A stretch of DNA of 64,000 nt from Halorubrum salsamenti (lineage in GTDB: Archaea > Halobacteriota > Halobacteria > Halobacteriales > Haloferacaceae). Positions 50,018-58,772 of this stretch are shown here, piece by piece. Positions within the stretch are counted from its first letter, which is position 1. Each line of letters starts with the position of its first letter. The DNA is taken from contig NZ_VCNL01000002.1 of assembly GCF_007671685.1 (NCBI RefSeq), forward strand, positions 496,001 through 560,000. The letters are read 5' to 3'. The position numbers were made by a program, and so were the translations under genes. The notes under the pieces were generated by a model. The model was not told the origin of the DNA, made no database searches, and worked only from the letters and a program-made list of their open reading frames with translations.

Positions 50018-51301
50018 TCAGTCGCGGAAGAACTCCTCGCGCTCGAACGGCTCGTCCTCGCCCTCGACGGCGACCACGTCGAGCGCGGTGACCCCGGCAC
50101 CGACGCCGAGCAGACCCGCGAGGCTCGGCTCCGTCCGTCCCTCGTCGCCGGAGATAAGCTCCTTGATGTAGAGCCCGCCCTCGCCGTGGATCTCGACGGT
50201 CGCGTGCCGGGAGCCGTCGCGCTCGGCGGTCGCCTCGTACACGTCGCGCTCGCGCGTGATGCTCGCGCGACGGTGGTCCACCCGGTTCGGGGTGTACTGC
50301 TCGACGGTCGTCCCCTCAAGCTCCTCGATCGCGGCCGCGAGCGCGTCGGCGTCGACGTCGGCGTCGAACGCCACCTGCGCGCGGTAGCGCTTCGCGGCGT
50401 CGTGTTCCTTCACGCGCTCGACCATGTCGTAGGTCGCGAGCCGGAGGCCTTCGACCTCCACGGCGCCGTCGGCGAAGGCGTTGATGTCCGACTGGAGGCG
50501 TTCGACATCGACGCGCCGGCGGCGCGGCTCCTCGACCTCGACCACGAACGGGCGGCCGGTGCCGAGCATCAGGGCGTCCACGTCCTCGCGGCCCGCGCCG
50601 TGGAACGTCGCCTCCGTGCCGTCCATCACGTCCTCGACGATCGGCGCGGTGTACTCCTCGACGCTGTCGTCGTAGAGGTAGCCGGAGCCGCCGCAGTGGT
50701 CGCAGGGGTCCGCTCCCTGTCGCCCGGAGCCCTTGCACTCACGGCAGGGCCACTCGGTCTGGGGGATGTCCCGCTCCAGCTTTCGATACCGGCCGTACAC
50801 GAACGTGGAGTTCACCTTCGCGTCGATCTCGTCTTCGGCCAGATCGATCGTGAACTGCACGTCCGGGCGGTCAAAGGAGACCTCCGCCCCCGTGAGCCGG
50901 CCGAACCGCTTGCCGACCTCGCGGTTGAATTCCGATTTAAACGGCTCGCCCGCGTCGTCGTCGAGGCCGGCCTCCTCGCGGAGCAGCGCCTCGTTCTCCT
51001 CGATCAGCGGCGGGGGGCGGGTGCCGACGTTGTAGGTGGCGAACTCGACGCCCTCGACCGCCTCGGCGGCGCGCTCGGCCCACTCTTCGAACTCGGTACA
51101 GCGCCCCTCGCACACCCAGCAGTCCGCCGTGTCGACCGACTCGTGGTCCTCGTCGTCGCGGAGCGCGAGGCCGGTCCGCAGCGCCGACCCCCGCTCGGCG
51201 TTCGACAGCCCGAAGCTCCGGTCGGCGACGAGGCGGCCGAGACACGCGTCGCACACCGGTCCCGTCCCGGTCGCTCGCGCCGCGACCTCGAGTACGTCCA
51301 T
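50018..51301 (-). CDS. pus10: tRNA pseudouridine(54/55) synthase Pus10
   Basis: 427 aa. Makes pseudouridine in the T-loop of archaeal tRNAs. N-terminal THUMP-like and zinc parts: VCDACLGRLVADRSFGLSN, CWVCEGRC. The catalytic part has AGREDVDALMLGTGRPFVVEV with the Asp expected to be catalytic, and IKELISGDEGRTEPSLAGLL closes the fold. The CRECKGSG...CDHCGGSGYL insert (about residues 187-210) is a normal archaeal Pus10 feature. Standard length; divergent from the 51433 gene. Confidence 0.95.
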   Translation of the reverse strand: MDVLEVAARATGTGPVCDACLGRLVADRSFGLSNAERGSALRTGLALRDDEDHESVDTADCWVCEGRCTEFEEWAERAAEAVEGVEFATYNVGTRPPPLIEENEALLREEAGLDDDAGEPFKSEFNREVGKRFGRLTGAEVSFDRPDVQFTIDLAEDEIDAKVNSTFVYGRYRKLERDIPQTEWPCRECKGSGRQGADPCDHCGGSGYLYDDSVEEYTAPIVEDVMDGTEATFHGAGREDVDALMLGTGRPFVVEVEEPRRRRVDVERLQSDINAFADGAVEVEGLRLATYDMVERVKEHDAAKRYRAQVAFDADVDADALAAAIEELEGTTVEQYTPNRVDHRRASITRERDVYEATAERDGSRHATVEIHGEGGLYIKELISGDEGRTEPSLAGLLGVGAGVTALDVVAVEGEDEPFEREEFFRD

Positions 51302-51399
51302 ACGGTCCCCAGCGTCCCCCGTGGTAATTGTCTTACTACATGGCGGGGCACGCGGTGCCGGCGGTCCCCCCAGCGGCTGCCTCCCGGCTCCCTCCCGGC

Positions 51400-51409
51400 C
51401 GACTTAAGG
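51400..51409 (+). promoter_or_regulatory. TATA-like element of the 51433 gene
   Basis: CGACTTAAGG lies 24-33 nt before the GTG at 51433 and supports that start as leaderless. Confidence 0.5.
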
Positions 51410-51432
51410 CGGTCCGCGTCGTTTCGCCGGGC

Positions 51433-51831
51433 GTGAACGAGTCGGCCTCGCGCGAGGAGAAGCTGGAGCTCGGCGTCGAGCTGTTGGCCCACCTCGAACA
51501 CGAGGAGCTGGCGCTGCCGGACGCGATCGACCGGATCGAGACGGTGACGACGAGCCCCTCGCTCACCCGCGAGATCCTCGACGCCGCCGAGAAGCGCGGT
51601 GTCATCGAGCGCGAGAACGCCCGTCTCAGGGTACGGCGCGGCGGCACGTACGTGAACTACGAGAGCCAAGTGACCCAGCGCGAGGGGGAGTTCGAGTGCC
51701 GCCGCTGCGGGACGACGATCACGACCGGCCACTTCGTGCAGCTCGACGCCGGCGAACTCGGTCCCTTCGGCTCCTCGTGCATCCGGAAGGTGACCGGCCG
51801 CGACGGTGACGACGACTCCGGAACGGAGTAG
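51433..51831 (+). CDS. Zinc-ribbon-like haloarchaeal protein (DUF5830-like)
   Basis: 132 aa from GTG 51433. Residues 1-65 form a winged-helix-like region (LGVELLAHLEHEELALPDAIDRIETV, then LTREILDAAEKRGVIERE). Residues 85-125 carry ECRRCGTTITTGHFVQLDAG and GSSCIRK, a probable C-x2-C...C metal site. I recall this as DUF5830 but with moderate certainty. A nucleic-acid-binding role is suggested by the HTH-plus-zinc layout only. Confidence 0.75.
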   Translation: MNESASREEKLELGVELLAHLEHEELALPDAIDRIETVTTSPSLTREILDAAEKRGVIERENARLRVRRGGTYVNYESQVTQREGEFECRRCGTTITTGHFVQLDAGELGPFGSSCIRKVTGRDGDDDSGTE

Positions 51832-52127
51832 CCGTTGCGGGTGATAGAACGGTTCACACGGCTTGTTGACCGAACTCGAATCGCTCGGTACAGCTTGCTC
51901 ACCGAACGACTTCGAATCCGACCGAGGGGACGAACTGTCGCTACCTATCAACCGTGCGATGAAGAAATTTCGATCACGGTCGGAGAATCGATTACGGTTG
52001 AAATCGACCGCTCGCCTGCCGCTATACCTCAGCCACCTAATTCTTCAGGGTGAGAATCGGTCGAAACCCTTCGTTATCGGGACGGAAATCCAAGTGATTA
52101 ATCCCCTATGCCAGAATAGCATCTCAG
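51832..52127. other. Lower-GC intergenic sequence before the YjdF-like gene
   Basis: About 300 nt with more A/T than the flanks. No intact gene was found; short open frames have no family features. TATA-like GTGATTAATCC near 52095 could be the promoter for the 52128 gene. Confidence 0.5.
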
Positions 52128-52856
52128 ATGGAGGGGCTGTTGTTTCTGGGTGTCTTCGCCTGTCTAGCGGGCATCGCAGTCATCTTTCACACCGCTGTCC
52201 GGCAGAGGAACGCTCCCGCAGTAGTCAACGCGGGTGTGTCGTTTCTGCTGGTGTTCATTCCGGTTCTCGTCGATGTCCTTGCCTACTGGTTTTACGGAAT
52301 CCGAGTGGGACTTACCCCGGAACTTCCACTGTGGATTGCCGTCACCGGTCTGTTTCACTCCTACGGTATGCTCGGTCCATACGACGATATCTCTTGGTGG
52401 GACCACCTCACCCATACGCTGTCGGCGGCACTAGTGGCAGCGTTGCTATATGCTGGCGTAATAGTCGCCCTCGAGTATACGCCAGTTTCGGCCGGAAACA
52501 GTCTGATCTGGGCCACTGTCGTGTTGGTAACGCTTCTGTCCGGAGTGTTCTGGGAGCTGATCGAACTTCTCGCGCGGGATCTCGGAAGGAAGTTTGACCT
52601 CCCACCTGTACTCGATCACTATGGCCGCCGGGATACGGTCTTGGACCTGTTCTTCGACGTTGTCGGCGCGGTGCTCGTCCTCGGTACCGACCTGCGGCTG
52701 TTCGTCCCGATGGCGGAGGTATCCCCCGAGACGACGGTAGCGGCGCTAGTCGTAGTCCTCGGTGGATTGGTGGTCGGATCACTCGTTATGTCGTTAATCG
52801 TCGTCGTCGAGCAAGCCGAGTCTAAAACGGAGACATACTCTGGTAGATCTGACTGA
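52128..52856 (+). CDS. YjdF/DUF2238-like integral membrane protein
   Basis: 242 aa with six to seven TM segments. Conserved polar residues sit inside the membrane: YDDISWWDHLTHTLSAAL (D..D-H-x2-H), SGVFWELIELLARDLG (E-x2-E), and DTVLDLFFDVVGAVLV (D-x4-D-x3-D). These resemble the YjdF/DUF2238 pattern and could bind metal. Codon use and local GC are lower than in neighbouring genes, which suggests recent acquisition. Function unknown. Confidence 0.75.
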   Translation: MEGLLFLGVFACLAGIAVIFHTAVRQRNAPAVVNAGVSFLLVFIPVLVDVLAYWFYGIRVGLTPELPLWIAVTGLFHSYGMLGPYDDISWWDHLTHTLSAALVAALLYAGVIVALEYTPVSAGNSLIWATVVLVTLLSGVFWELIELLARDLGRKFDLPPVLDHYGRRDTVLDLFFDVVGAVLVLGTDLRLFVPMAEVSPETTVAALVVVLGGLVVGSLVMSLIVVVEQAESKTETYSGRSD

Positions 52857-53018
52857 TTCGGTGTCCAATTCGAGACTCGGTCTTCTGTAGTTCCTCAGTC
52901 TTTTTCGCAGTCATAATCGGAACGATCAGTTCGCAGGCGTATGCTCACGGCTGATTCTCCGAGTGACGAGCGGAACCAAACCCTCCCGAACGGTCTCGTG
53001 ACACCCGGAGCGTTGTTT

Positions 53019-53026
53019 ATAAGCGT
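53019..53026 (+). promoter_or_regulatory. TATA box of the TatD-like gene
   Basis: TTTATAAG starts about 29 nt before the ATG at 53048; a leaderless mRNA is expected. Confidence 0.6.
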
Positions 53027-53047
53027 CGTCCGACCCCTTTCTCCTCT

Positions 53048-53905
53048 ATGACCGACGACCTCGACACGCCGGTGCTCGATAACCACCTCCACCTCGACCC
53101 GCGTCGCGGCCGCGGGATCGACGCCGTCGAGGACTTCGTCCGGCTCGGCGGCACCCACCTCCTCGTGGTGAACAAGCCGTCGTGGCACCTCGGGGTCGAG
53201 CCCGACGAGCCGGCCGACTTCCGGCCCGTCTTCGAGGAGACGCTCGACGCGGTCGCGGCCGCGAACGACGTGCTCCCGGGGCGCGCGTGGCCCGTCCTCG
53301 GCGTCCACCCGGGGCTGATCAGCCGGCTCGTCGACGAGCACGGGTTCTCGCCAGAGGCCGCCCGCGACCTGATGCAGGGCGGCTTGGAGGTCGCGAGCGA
53401 GTTCGTCGCCGACGGTCGGGCGCTCGCGCTGAAGTCGGGACGCCCGCACTACGACGTGAGCGACGCGGTCTGGGACGCCTCGAACGCGGTCACTCGGCGC
53501 GCGTTCGAGTTGGGCGCCGCGCTCGACTGCGCCGTCCAACTGCACACCGAGGCCAGCGAGGACCTCACCGATCTGGCCGCCGTCGCGGAGGAGTCCGGGC
53601 TCGATCCGACGAACGTCGTGAAACACTACGCGGAGGGGCGGCTCGCGGGGCCGACCCCGAGCGTGATGAGCGAGAAGGACCGGCTGGAGCGCGCGGCGGC
53701 GGCCGGCGAGCCGTTCCTGATGGAGACCGACTTCGTCGACGACCCCGAGAAGCCGGGGATGGTGCTCGGCCCGAAGACGGTCCCGCGCCGCGTCCGCTGG
53801 CTGCTGGAGGAGGGGTACGACGACGCGGTCCACGTCGCTCACGTCGAGACTCCCCGCGCCGTGTACGGGATCGACACCGAGGCGACGCTAGATCGAGACG
53901 CCTGA
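53048..53905 (+). CDS. TatD-like metal-dependent hydrolase
   Basis: 285 aa amidohydrolase-fold protein. DNHLHLDPRRGRG near the N-terminus gives the H-x-H metal motif. AWPVLGVHPGLI, CAVQLHTEASEDL, VVKHYAEGRL and LMETDFVDDPEKPG hold the further His and Asp ligands of the TatD family. Family members include 3'-5' DNases; some archaeal ones act on other substrates. Standard length. Well supported by the TATA box upstream. Confidence 0.88.
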   Translation: MTDDLDTPVLDNHLHLDPRRGRGIDAVEDFVRLGGTHLLVVNKPSWHLGVEPDEPADFRPVFEETLDAVAAANDVLPGRAWPVLGVHPGLISRLVDEHGFSPEAARDLMQGGLEVASEFVADGRALALKSGRPHYDVSDAVWDASNAVTRRAFELGAALDCAVQLHTEASEDLTDLAAVAEESGLDPTNVVKHYAEGRLAGPTPSVMSEKDRLERAAAAGEPFLMETDFVDDPEKPGMVLGPKTVPRRVRWLLEEGYDDAVHVAHVETPRAVYGIDTEATLDRDA

Positions 53906-54003
53906 ACCGCGACGCCCGAATCCCGCCGTCGGGCGGGTGAGACGCCCTCTCTCGCGACGATCGATAGGAAAGGCATTTGAGTAGTCCGGGCGACGTACCG
54001 CAC

Positions 54004-54585
54004 ATGACCGACGACGACGCCGTTGAAACGTTCTATACCGACGAACGCTGGCAGAACTGGCTCGACCGGCTGGAAGAAGAGGAGTTGGACCCCGAGAACG
54101 AGGACTCCGCGCGGCTCCTGTTGAACCTCCAGGACGACGCCGCGATCGCGGTCGTGAAGGTGCTCGCGGCGCTCGACGACGGGCGCATCGACGAGGACCG
54201 CGCGGTCGAGGAGATCCGCACCGTCCGCGACATCGTGCTCGCCGACGTGGAGTTCGACGACGAGGACAAGGTCATGCTGATCGACGGCGTCCAGACCTCG
54301 CTCGTCCCCGTCTTCTACGCGGCCGAGGAGTACGTCGTCGGCGGCGTCGTCGAGGGCGACGTGAGCGAGTTCGTGCGCGCGGCCGCCGACGCGGAGGCCG
54401 AGGACGACCTCGACGCCGCGCTCGGCTACGTCGTGCAGGCCGGCACCCGGGTCATCGACGGCGAGGAACTCGACATCGACCTCGTCGAGGACCTGGAGTA
54501 CGGGCTCGTCTCCGAGTGGGTCAACGGGCTCGACTCGCTGCAGTCGGCCATCGAGGACCCGGAAGTCGTCGAGGAAGAGGACTGA
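54004..54585 (+). CDS. DUF2150 family protein
   Basis: 193 aa from ATG 54004. Highly acidic, helical. FYTDERWQNWLDRLEEEELD and LLLNLQDDAAIAVVKVLAAL match the archaeal DUF2150 family, which is largely restricted to euryarchaea and has no known function. The predicted helices and lack of catalytic residues point to a scaffold or binding protein. It follows the TatD gene in the same direction after about 98 nt. Confidence 0.85.
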   Translation: MTDDDAVETFYTDERWQNWLDRLEEEELDPENEDSARLLLNLQDDAAIAVVKVLAALDDGRIDEDRAVEEIRTVRDIVLADVEFDDEDKVMLIDGVQTSLVPVFYAAEEYVVGGVVEGDVSEFVRAAADAEAEDDLDAALGYVVQAGTRVIDGEELDIDLVEDLEYGLVSEWVNGLDSLQSAIEDPEVVEEED

Positions 54586-54719
54586 GCGCGGCGGTCGGTT
54601 CGATCTCGCTTCTCTCGTTTCGTTCGTTCCCGGGAGCCGTCGGGCCATCGACCGGCCGCGGCGACGGATCGGGCCCGTCCGAGATGAACTGTTTTGAACT
54701 CGCGCGACGTTAGCGTCGT

Positions 54720-55202
54720 ATGGCGTTCCCCGCGGCTGAAACGGCGATCGTACTGCTCGCCGTCTGGACGGCCAGCTCGTTCGTCCCGTTCGTGCCGAGC
54801 GGCGTCCTCGCGGCGCTGACCGTCGTCGGATACGCGTACACCACCGGCTTCACCGAGCCGGGCCTCGCCGTCCTGATCGCGCTCGTTCTCGTCTCGCTCC
54901 TGGCCTCCGCGGCGGAGCTGTTGGCGGGGACGCTCTCCGGGAGACTCGGTGGCGCATCGTCGCGAAGCGTCGTCGGCGGCGCGCTGGTGGGCATCGCGTT
55001 GCTGTTCGTGATGGGACCGATCGGCCTCGTCGTCGGGGTGGGCGGAACCGTCTTTCTCGGTAGCCTCTACGAGAACAGCGCCGAGCCGCGCGTCGCCGTC
55101 CGGCAGTCGGTCTACGCGGTGATCGGCGTCTTCGCCGGCCCGTTCGTACAGGCGGTCATACTGGCCGGCGTCACCGTCGGATTCGCGATTTCGATCTTAT
55201 AA
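54720..55202 (+). CDS. DUF456 family membrane protein
   Basis: 160 aa, four TM segments with small-residue-rich helices. The pattern SFVPFVPSGVLAALTVVGYAY, LLASAAELLAGTLSGRLGGAS and GPIGLVVGVGGTVFLGSLYEN fits the DUF456 family. Function unknown. It is preceded by a short 134-nt gap and converges on the DUF63 gene. Confidence 0.8.
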   Translation: MAFPAAETAIVLLAVWTASSFVPFVPSGVLAALTVVGYAYTTGFTEPGLAVLIALVLVSLLASAAELLAGTLSGRLGGASSRSVVGGALVGIALLFVMGPIGLVVGVGGTVFLGSLYENSAEPRVAVRQSVYAVIGVFAGPFVQAVILAGVTVGFAISIL

Positions 55203-55261
55203 ACACCGTCGATCGCTATCGGGACGCCGGCGAGAAACGGTGTCCGCGGGATTCCGATCCG

Positions 55262-56077
55262 TTACGCCGCCACGGCGAACAGCAGCAGGTTGTGGGCCGC
55301 GGGGCCGAGCCCGACGGCGGCCACGAACCCGAGGAGGAGGTAGCCCTCGGCGGGCGTCTCTCGGACGTACTCCGCGAAGAGCCAGACGACGGCGCTCGCG
55401 ACCGCGAGCTTCACGAGCAGGAACACCCACCCCTCGCCGAGCACTGGGACCGGCGGGATCCAGCCGAACTCCAGCAGGACCCGCGAGACCGGCGTGCGCT
55501 CGCCGAAGCCGAGGTGGGTCGTCCCCACCGCGGTCGAGACGCCGTCGAGCGCGTGGCCGAACACCGCCAGGGCGCCGACGCCGCCGGTGATTCCGGTCTC
55601 GGGTCGGAGCCGCGTCAGACCGACCCAGGCGGCGCCCGCGATCGGGACCGCGAGCGCGAGCGCGAGCGTCGACCAGCGCGCGCCCGCCGGCGAGAGTCCG
55701 GTCGAGACCGCGACCGCGACGACCGGGGCGAGGAGGAGCGCGCCGCTCGCGGCGAGGGCGGCCGCCACCCGGTCCGGGCCGACGGCGTCGGCGACGAGCC
55801 ACGCCGCGCCCGCCAGCGACCCGACCGTGAGGTAGACGGTCGGCGAGCCGGCAAGGGGGGAGAGGAGGGGCGGGAGCGCGTCGACGACGTAGAGGACGTG
55901 GGCCGCCGAGCCGAGCGCCATCCACGGGGCGAGCGCGAGCACGCGGCGACCGGTGACCCGCGGGCGACGTTGCCGGAGCGCGGCGACGACTCCGGCGGTC
56001 GCGAGTAGGACGACGACGAGGTAGGGCGCGGGCGGGAGGGTCGTACCCGCCGGGAGGAAGGGGAGACCGCCGGCCAT
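55262..56077 (-). CDS. DUF63 family integral membrane protein
   Basis: 271 aa, about seven to eight TM segments. ALAPWMALGSAAHVLYV, FGHALDGVSTAVG and the closing GYLLLGFVAAVGLGPAAHNLLL are characteristic of the archaeal DUF63 family. Conserved His residues (AHVLYV, GHALDG, AHNLLL) lie within or near the membrane. Function unknown. Its start overlaps the UspA gene stop by 1 nt, so it is coupled to that gene. Confidence 0.88.
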   Translation of the reverse strand: MAGGLPFLPAGTTLPPAPYLVVVLLATAGVVAALRQRRPRVTGRRVLALAPWMALGSAAHVLYVVDALPPLLSPLAGSPTVYLTVGSLAGAAWLVADAVGPDRVAAALAASGALLLAPVVAVAVSTGLSPAGARWSTLALALAVPIAGAAWVGLTRLRPETGITGGVGALAVFGHALDGVSTAVGTTHLGFGERTPVSRVLLEFGWIPPVPVLGEGWVFLLVKLAVASAVVWLFAEYVRETPAEGYLLLGFVAAVGLGPAAHNLLLFAVAA

Positions 56078-56526
56078 TAGACGGACAGCACGGGCTGGCT
56101 GGCGTACAGGAGGACGTACTCGGCGGCCTTCCCGAGCACCTCGCCGGGGTCGCCGGAGACGGGCTCGCGCGGGACGACGATGAAGTCCGACTCGATCTCC
56201 TCGGCGGTGTCGAGGACGACGCTGCCGGGGTGGACCGTCTTCACCGTCGTGGAGAAGCCGTAGGCGATGGAGTTGCTGTGGGGGACGCCCGCCGCCTCCG
56301 CGCGCCGCGCCACGGAGTCGGTGAACGCCTCGGTGTCGTCGGCCACGTCGCTCTCGTCGACCACGCCGTGATCGATGGCGCGGACCACGTCCTCGTCGAG
56401 CACGTACAGGGCGTGGACGCTCGCGTCGTACTCGGCGGCGACGGCGATCGCGTAGTCGACCGCCTCGTGGGACTCCTCGCTGCCGTCCACCGAGACGAGG
56501 ACGAGGTCGATGTCGAGATCGGTCAT
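56077..56526 (-). CDS. Universal stress protein (UspA family)
   Basis: 149 aa from ATG 56526. Starts DLVLVSVDGSEESHEAVDYAI and ends with FIVVPREPVSGDPGEVLGKAAEYVLLYASQPVLSV. The usual nucleotide motif G-x2-G-x9-G-S/T is not intact at the C-terminus (here GDPGEVLGKAAEYV), so ATP binding is uncertain. Upstream and coupled to the DUF63 membrane protein; third of four UspA-type genes. Possibly serves that membrane protein. Confidence 0.87.
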   Translation of the reverse strand: MTDLDIDLVLVSVDGSEESHEAVDYAIAVAAEYDASVHALYVLDEDVVRAIDHGVVDESDVADDTEAFTDSVARRAEAAGVPHSNSIAYGFSTTVKTVHPGSVVLDTAEEIESDFIVVPREPVSGDPGEVLGKAAEYVLLYASQPVLSV

Positions 56527-56647
56527 ACGCGAGTCGTCGGCGGGGGAGGGCAAAAAGCCCGCCCTCTGCGGTCGGTCCCGCGGCCGGTCCCGCGGCTCGG
56601 CGAGCGACGGGGGCGGGCGACCGGTCGTCCGCCCGGTCGCCCCGTCC

Positions 56648-57568
56648 TCAGAACTCCGCGAGGTCGCGCTGTCCCGCCTCGCGCCGCTCGGACGGCGGGA
56701 CGTTGGTGGCGACGATCTCGTCGACCTCGTCGCGGTTCCCCGCGTCGCTGTTGATCGCGCGGGTCGCGCCCTCGCGATCGACGCGGAACCCCGCCTCCGC
56801 GTACGGCTCGTACATCACGCCGCTGTTGCTGAGGACGACCCACACGCCCGCCTCGTCGAGTTCGGCCGCGGCGTCGAGCAGCCGGCGCTGGTCCTCGCGG
56901 TCGAACCCCTCGGCGCTGTACTCGTTGAAGCTCGCGGTCGCGCTCATCGGCTCGTAGGGCGGGTCGAAGTAGACCAGATCGCCCGGCTCCGCGGCGTCGA
57001 GGACGTACCCGAAGTCGCCGTTCCGGACCGTCGCGTCCGCGAGCGCGTCGCTCGCCCGTCGGATCCGGTCGCGCTGGACCCAGTCGGGGTTCGCGTACCG
57101 GCCGACGGGGACGTTGAACCCGCCGTCCGCGTTCTCGCGGTAGAGCCCGTTGTAGCAGGTGCGGTTGAGGTACAACAGCAGCGCGGCCTCCTCGAGCGGG
57201 TCGAACTCGCCCTCGTACGGTCGCCTGTTGAACCGCGCGCGCTGCTGGTAGTAGTAGCTCTCCACGTCGCGGCCTCGGGCGGTCTCCTCGGCGTACGGGA
57301 GGTCGGGGTCCGGGTCGGCGTCGGGATCGCCGAACGACTCCAGCCGCTCGATCAGCGCCTCGGGGTCGTCGCGCACCCGCTCGTAGAAGTTCACCAGCCG
57401 CGGGTTCGCGTCGTTGAGCGTCGCTCCCGGCGGTTCGAGGTCGAAGAACACGGCGCCGCCGCCGAGGAACGGCTCGTGGTAGCGGCCGTACGTCGCCGGA
57501 AACCGGGCGTACAACTCGTCGAGGAGCTGCCGCTTCCCGCCGGCCCACTTCAGTATCGGCTCGGCCAT
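56648..57568 (-). CDS. Dam-type (D12) DNA N6-adenine methyltransferase
   Basis: 306 aa from ATG 57568. Motif X KWAGGKRQLLDELYARFP, SAM motif I EPFLGGGAVFFDL (about residues 33-45), RTCYNGLYREN, and catalytic D202-P-P-Y205 followed by TASFNEYSAEGF. This is the D12 class that includes GATC methylases. No restriction endonuclease gene flanks it, so it appears to be an orphan methylase. Target sequence cannot be read from the protein; GATC is only the family prior. Confidence 0.93.
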   Translation of the reverse strand: MAEPILKWAGGKRQLLDELYARFPATYGRYHEPFLGGGAVFFDLEPPGATLNDANPRLVNFYERVRDDPEALIERLESFGDPDADPDPDLPYAEETARGRDVESYYYQQRARFNRRPYEGEFDPLEEAALLLYLNRTCYNGLYRENADGGFNVPVGRYANPDWVQRDRIRRASDALADATVRNGDFGYVLDAAEPGDLVYFDPPYEPMSATASFNEYSAEGFDREDQRRLLDAAAELDEAGVWVVLSNSGVMYEPYAEAGFRVDREGATRAINSDAGNRDEVDEIVATNVPPSERREAGQRDLAEF

Positions 57569-57637
57569 GCGATGTCTGGGGTCGCCCGCCGCGGCGTATA
57601 AACGTCTCGGGCGCGGCACGCGGGCAGTCCGCCGAGA

Positions 57638-57940
57638 TCAATCGTCGGCGGGCTCTCCGTCCGGATTCGGGAGGTCGGCGACGTGGGCGGCCGCCTCCTC
57701 GAAGTTCGGCCCGGGCTTGATCGTTCCCTCCTCTCGGTCCCACTCGATGTACCCGGCCTCCTCCAAGGCGGGGAGGTGACTCTCGCGGAGCTCGGCGGCG
57801 ATCTCGTCGGCCCGGCCGCGGACCTGTAAGTCCGCGACCGTCTCGACCGTTCCGTCCGCGAGCCCGGCGATAACTCGCTGGCGCGCTGGCGTCGCGACGG
57901 GTCTCGTCTGTTCGGAAGGGGCGTTGTGTGTCAGTGACAT
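57638..57940 (-). CDS. Small winged-helix protein (DUF7344-like)
   Basis: 100 aa from ATG 57940. RQRVIAGLADGTVETVADLQ, then AAELRESHLPALEEAGYIEWDREEGTIKPGPNFEEA, is the winged-helix plus C-terminal helix pattern of a large haloarchaeal family. Upstream TATA-like ACTTTTATTCC lies 30-40 nt before the start. Likely a DNA-binding regulator; target unknown. The longer in-frame frame upstream is rejected as low complexity. Confidence 0.72.
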   Translation of the reverse strand: MSLTHNAPSEQTRPVATPARQRVIAGLADGTVETVADLQVRGRADEIAAELRESHLPALEEAGYIEWDREEGTIKPGPNFEEAAAHVADLPNPDGEPADD

Positions 57941-58047
57941 TGTCTGTTCGTATCTACAGAATGAATCGCGTCGGAATAAAAGTATGGGCCGCGGGAGCGG
58001 CGCTCTGGCTCGACGGGTGGCGAACATCGACGATCGGTGAGTACCGC

Positions 58048-58452
58048 CTATCCGACTCGCAGTCCGCGGTGAAGCGTGTAGCCGGGGACGAGCAGAAACA
58101 GGAAGGGAACTCCCGTGAGCGGGTGTGCTAGCAGGGAGCCGGCCGCGAGGATCAGGTACCCCTTGGCCGGCGGCGACCACGCGGTCCGGGTCCGCATCGC
58201 GTCGAGCTCCGCGGCGAAGGCGTACAGGAACCCGCCGGTGACCGCGAGCCACAGCGTCCCGGCGACGAGGGTCGCGGGGAGGGTACCGGCCGCATCGGCG
58301 AGCGCTCGGGGCACGCCCCGCTGTTCGGTCGCGTACGCCGGATCCACCAGCGCGTGGGCGACGATCGACGCCGGCAGGTACAGCGCGGCGACGACGACCG
58401 TCGTCCAGTAGGGGACGTTCTCCCGTCCGCCGGCCGCCGGTGTACGGGTCAT
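58048..58452 (-). CDS. Small four-TM membrane protein, function unknown
   Basis: 134 aa from ATG 58452. Four hydrophobic segments (about residues 16-35, 53-78, 92-108 and 110-128). Segments such as WTTVVVAALYLPASIVAHALVD and GYLILAAGSLLAHPLTGVPFLFLLVPGYTLHRG. No family recognised. The structured repeat copy C lies just upstream in the same orientation and may supply the promoter or leader. Confidence 0.68.
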   Translation of the reverse strand: MTRTPAAGGRENVPYWTTVVVAALYLPASIVAHALVDPAYATEQRGVPRALADAAGTLPATLVAGTLWLAVTGGFLYAFAAELDAMRTRTAWSPPAKGYLILAAGSLLAHPLTGVPFLFLLVPGYTLHRGLRVG

Positions 58453-58479
58453 GGACGATCCGTGGCGAGCAAACGGGAG

Positions 58480-58707
58480 AAGCCCTCCGGTCGCCGGCGG
58501 CTTCGCCGCCGGCGGTCCGAGGGACCTTCGGTCCCTCGCTACTCGCGCCCGAATGGCGCTCGGACGCGCGCGCCACCGCACCGCCGCGTTCATTTATAAA
58601 CGATTGTCGCTATCGCTCGCTCTCTTTTAAATATCGTATCGTCACCGACGAACTGCAGTATGTACTCCCGGTATCGATCGCCGCTGTTCTGTAGTACCCG
58701 CAACCGG
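58480..58707 (-). repeat. Copy C of the structured intergenic repeat
   Basis: On the minus strand it starts CCGGTTGCGG (58707-58698), has ATATTTAAA (58634-58626) and TTATAAA (58599-58593), again exactly 35 nt apart, then TGCGGTGGCGCG. It ends in three hairpins: GCGCC-N5-GGCGC (about 58556-58542), CGAGGGACC/GGTCCCTCG (58538-58518) and GCCGGCGGC/GCCGCCGGC (58513-58493). It points toward the small membrane protein gene, whose ATG is about 30 nt beyond. It resembles copy B from its start to about its first hairpin. Confidence 0.7.
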
Positions 58708-58772
58708 GTCAGAATGCGTCTCCGGTCGAGGGCTTCGAAAAGGCCGTTTTCCTTCCTCGCTCCAACCCCGTT

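Noticed and set aside
51863-52597. 244-aa plus-strand ORF overlapping the YjdF-like gene
   Set aside because: No family features; the 52128 frame has TM segments and conserved polar motifs.
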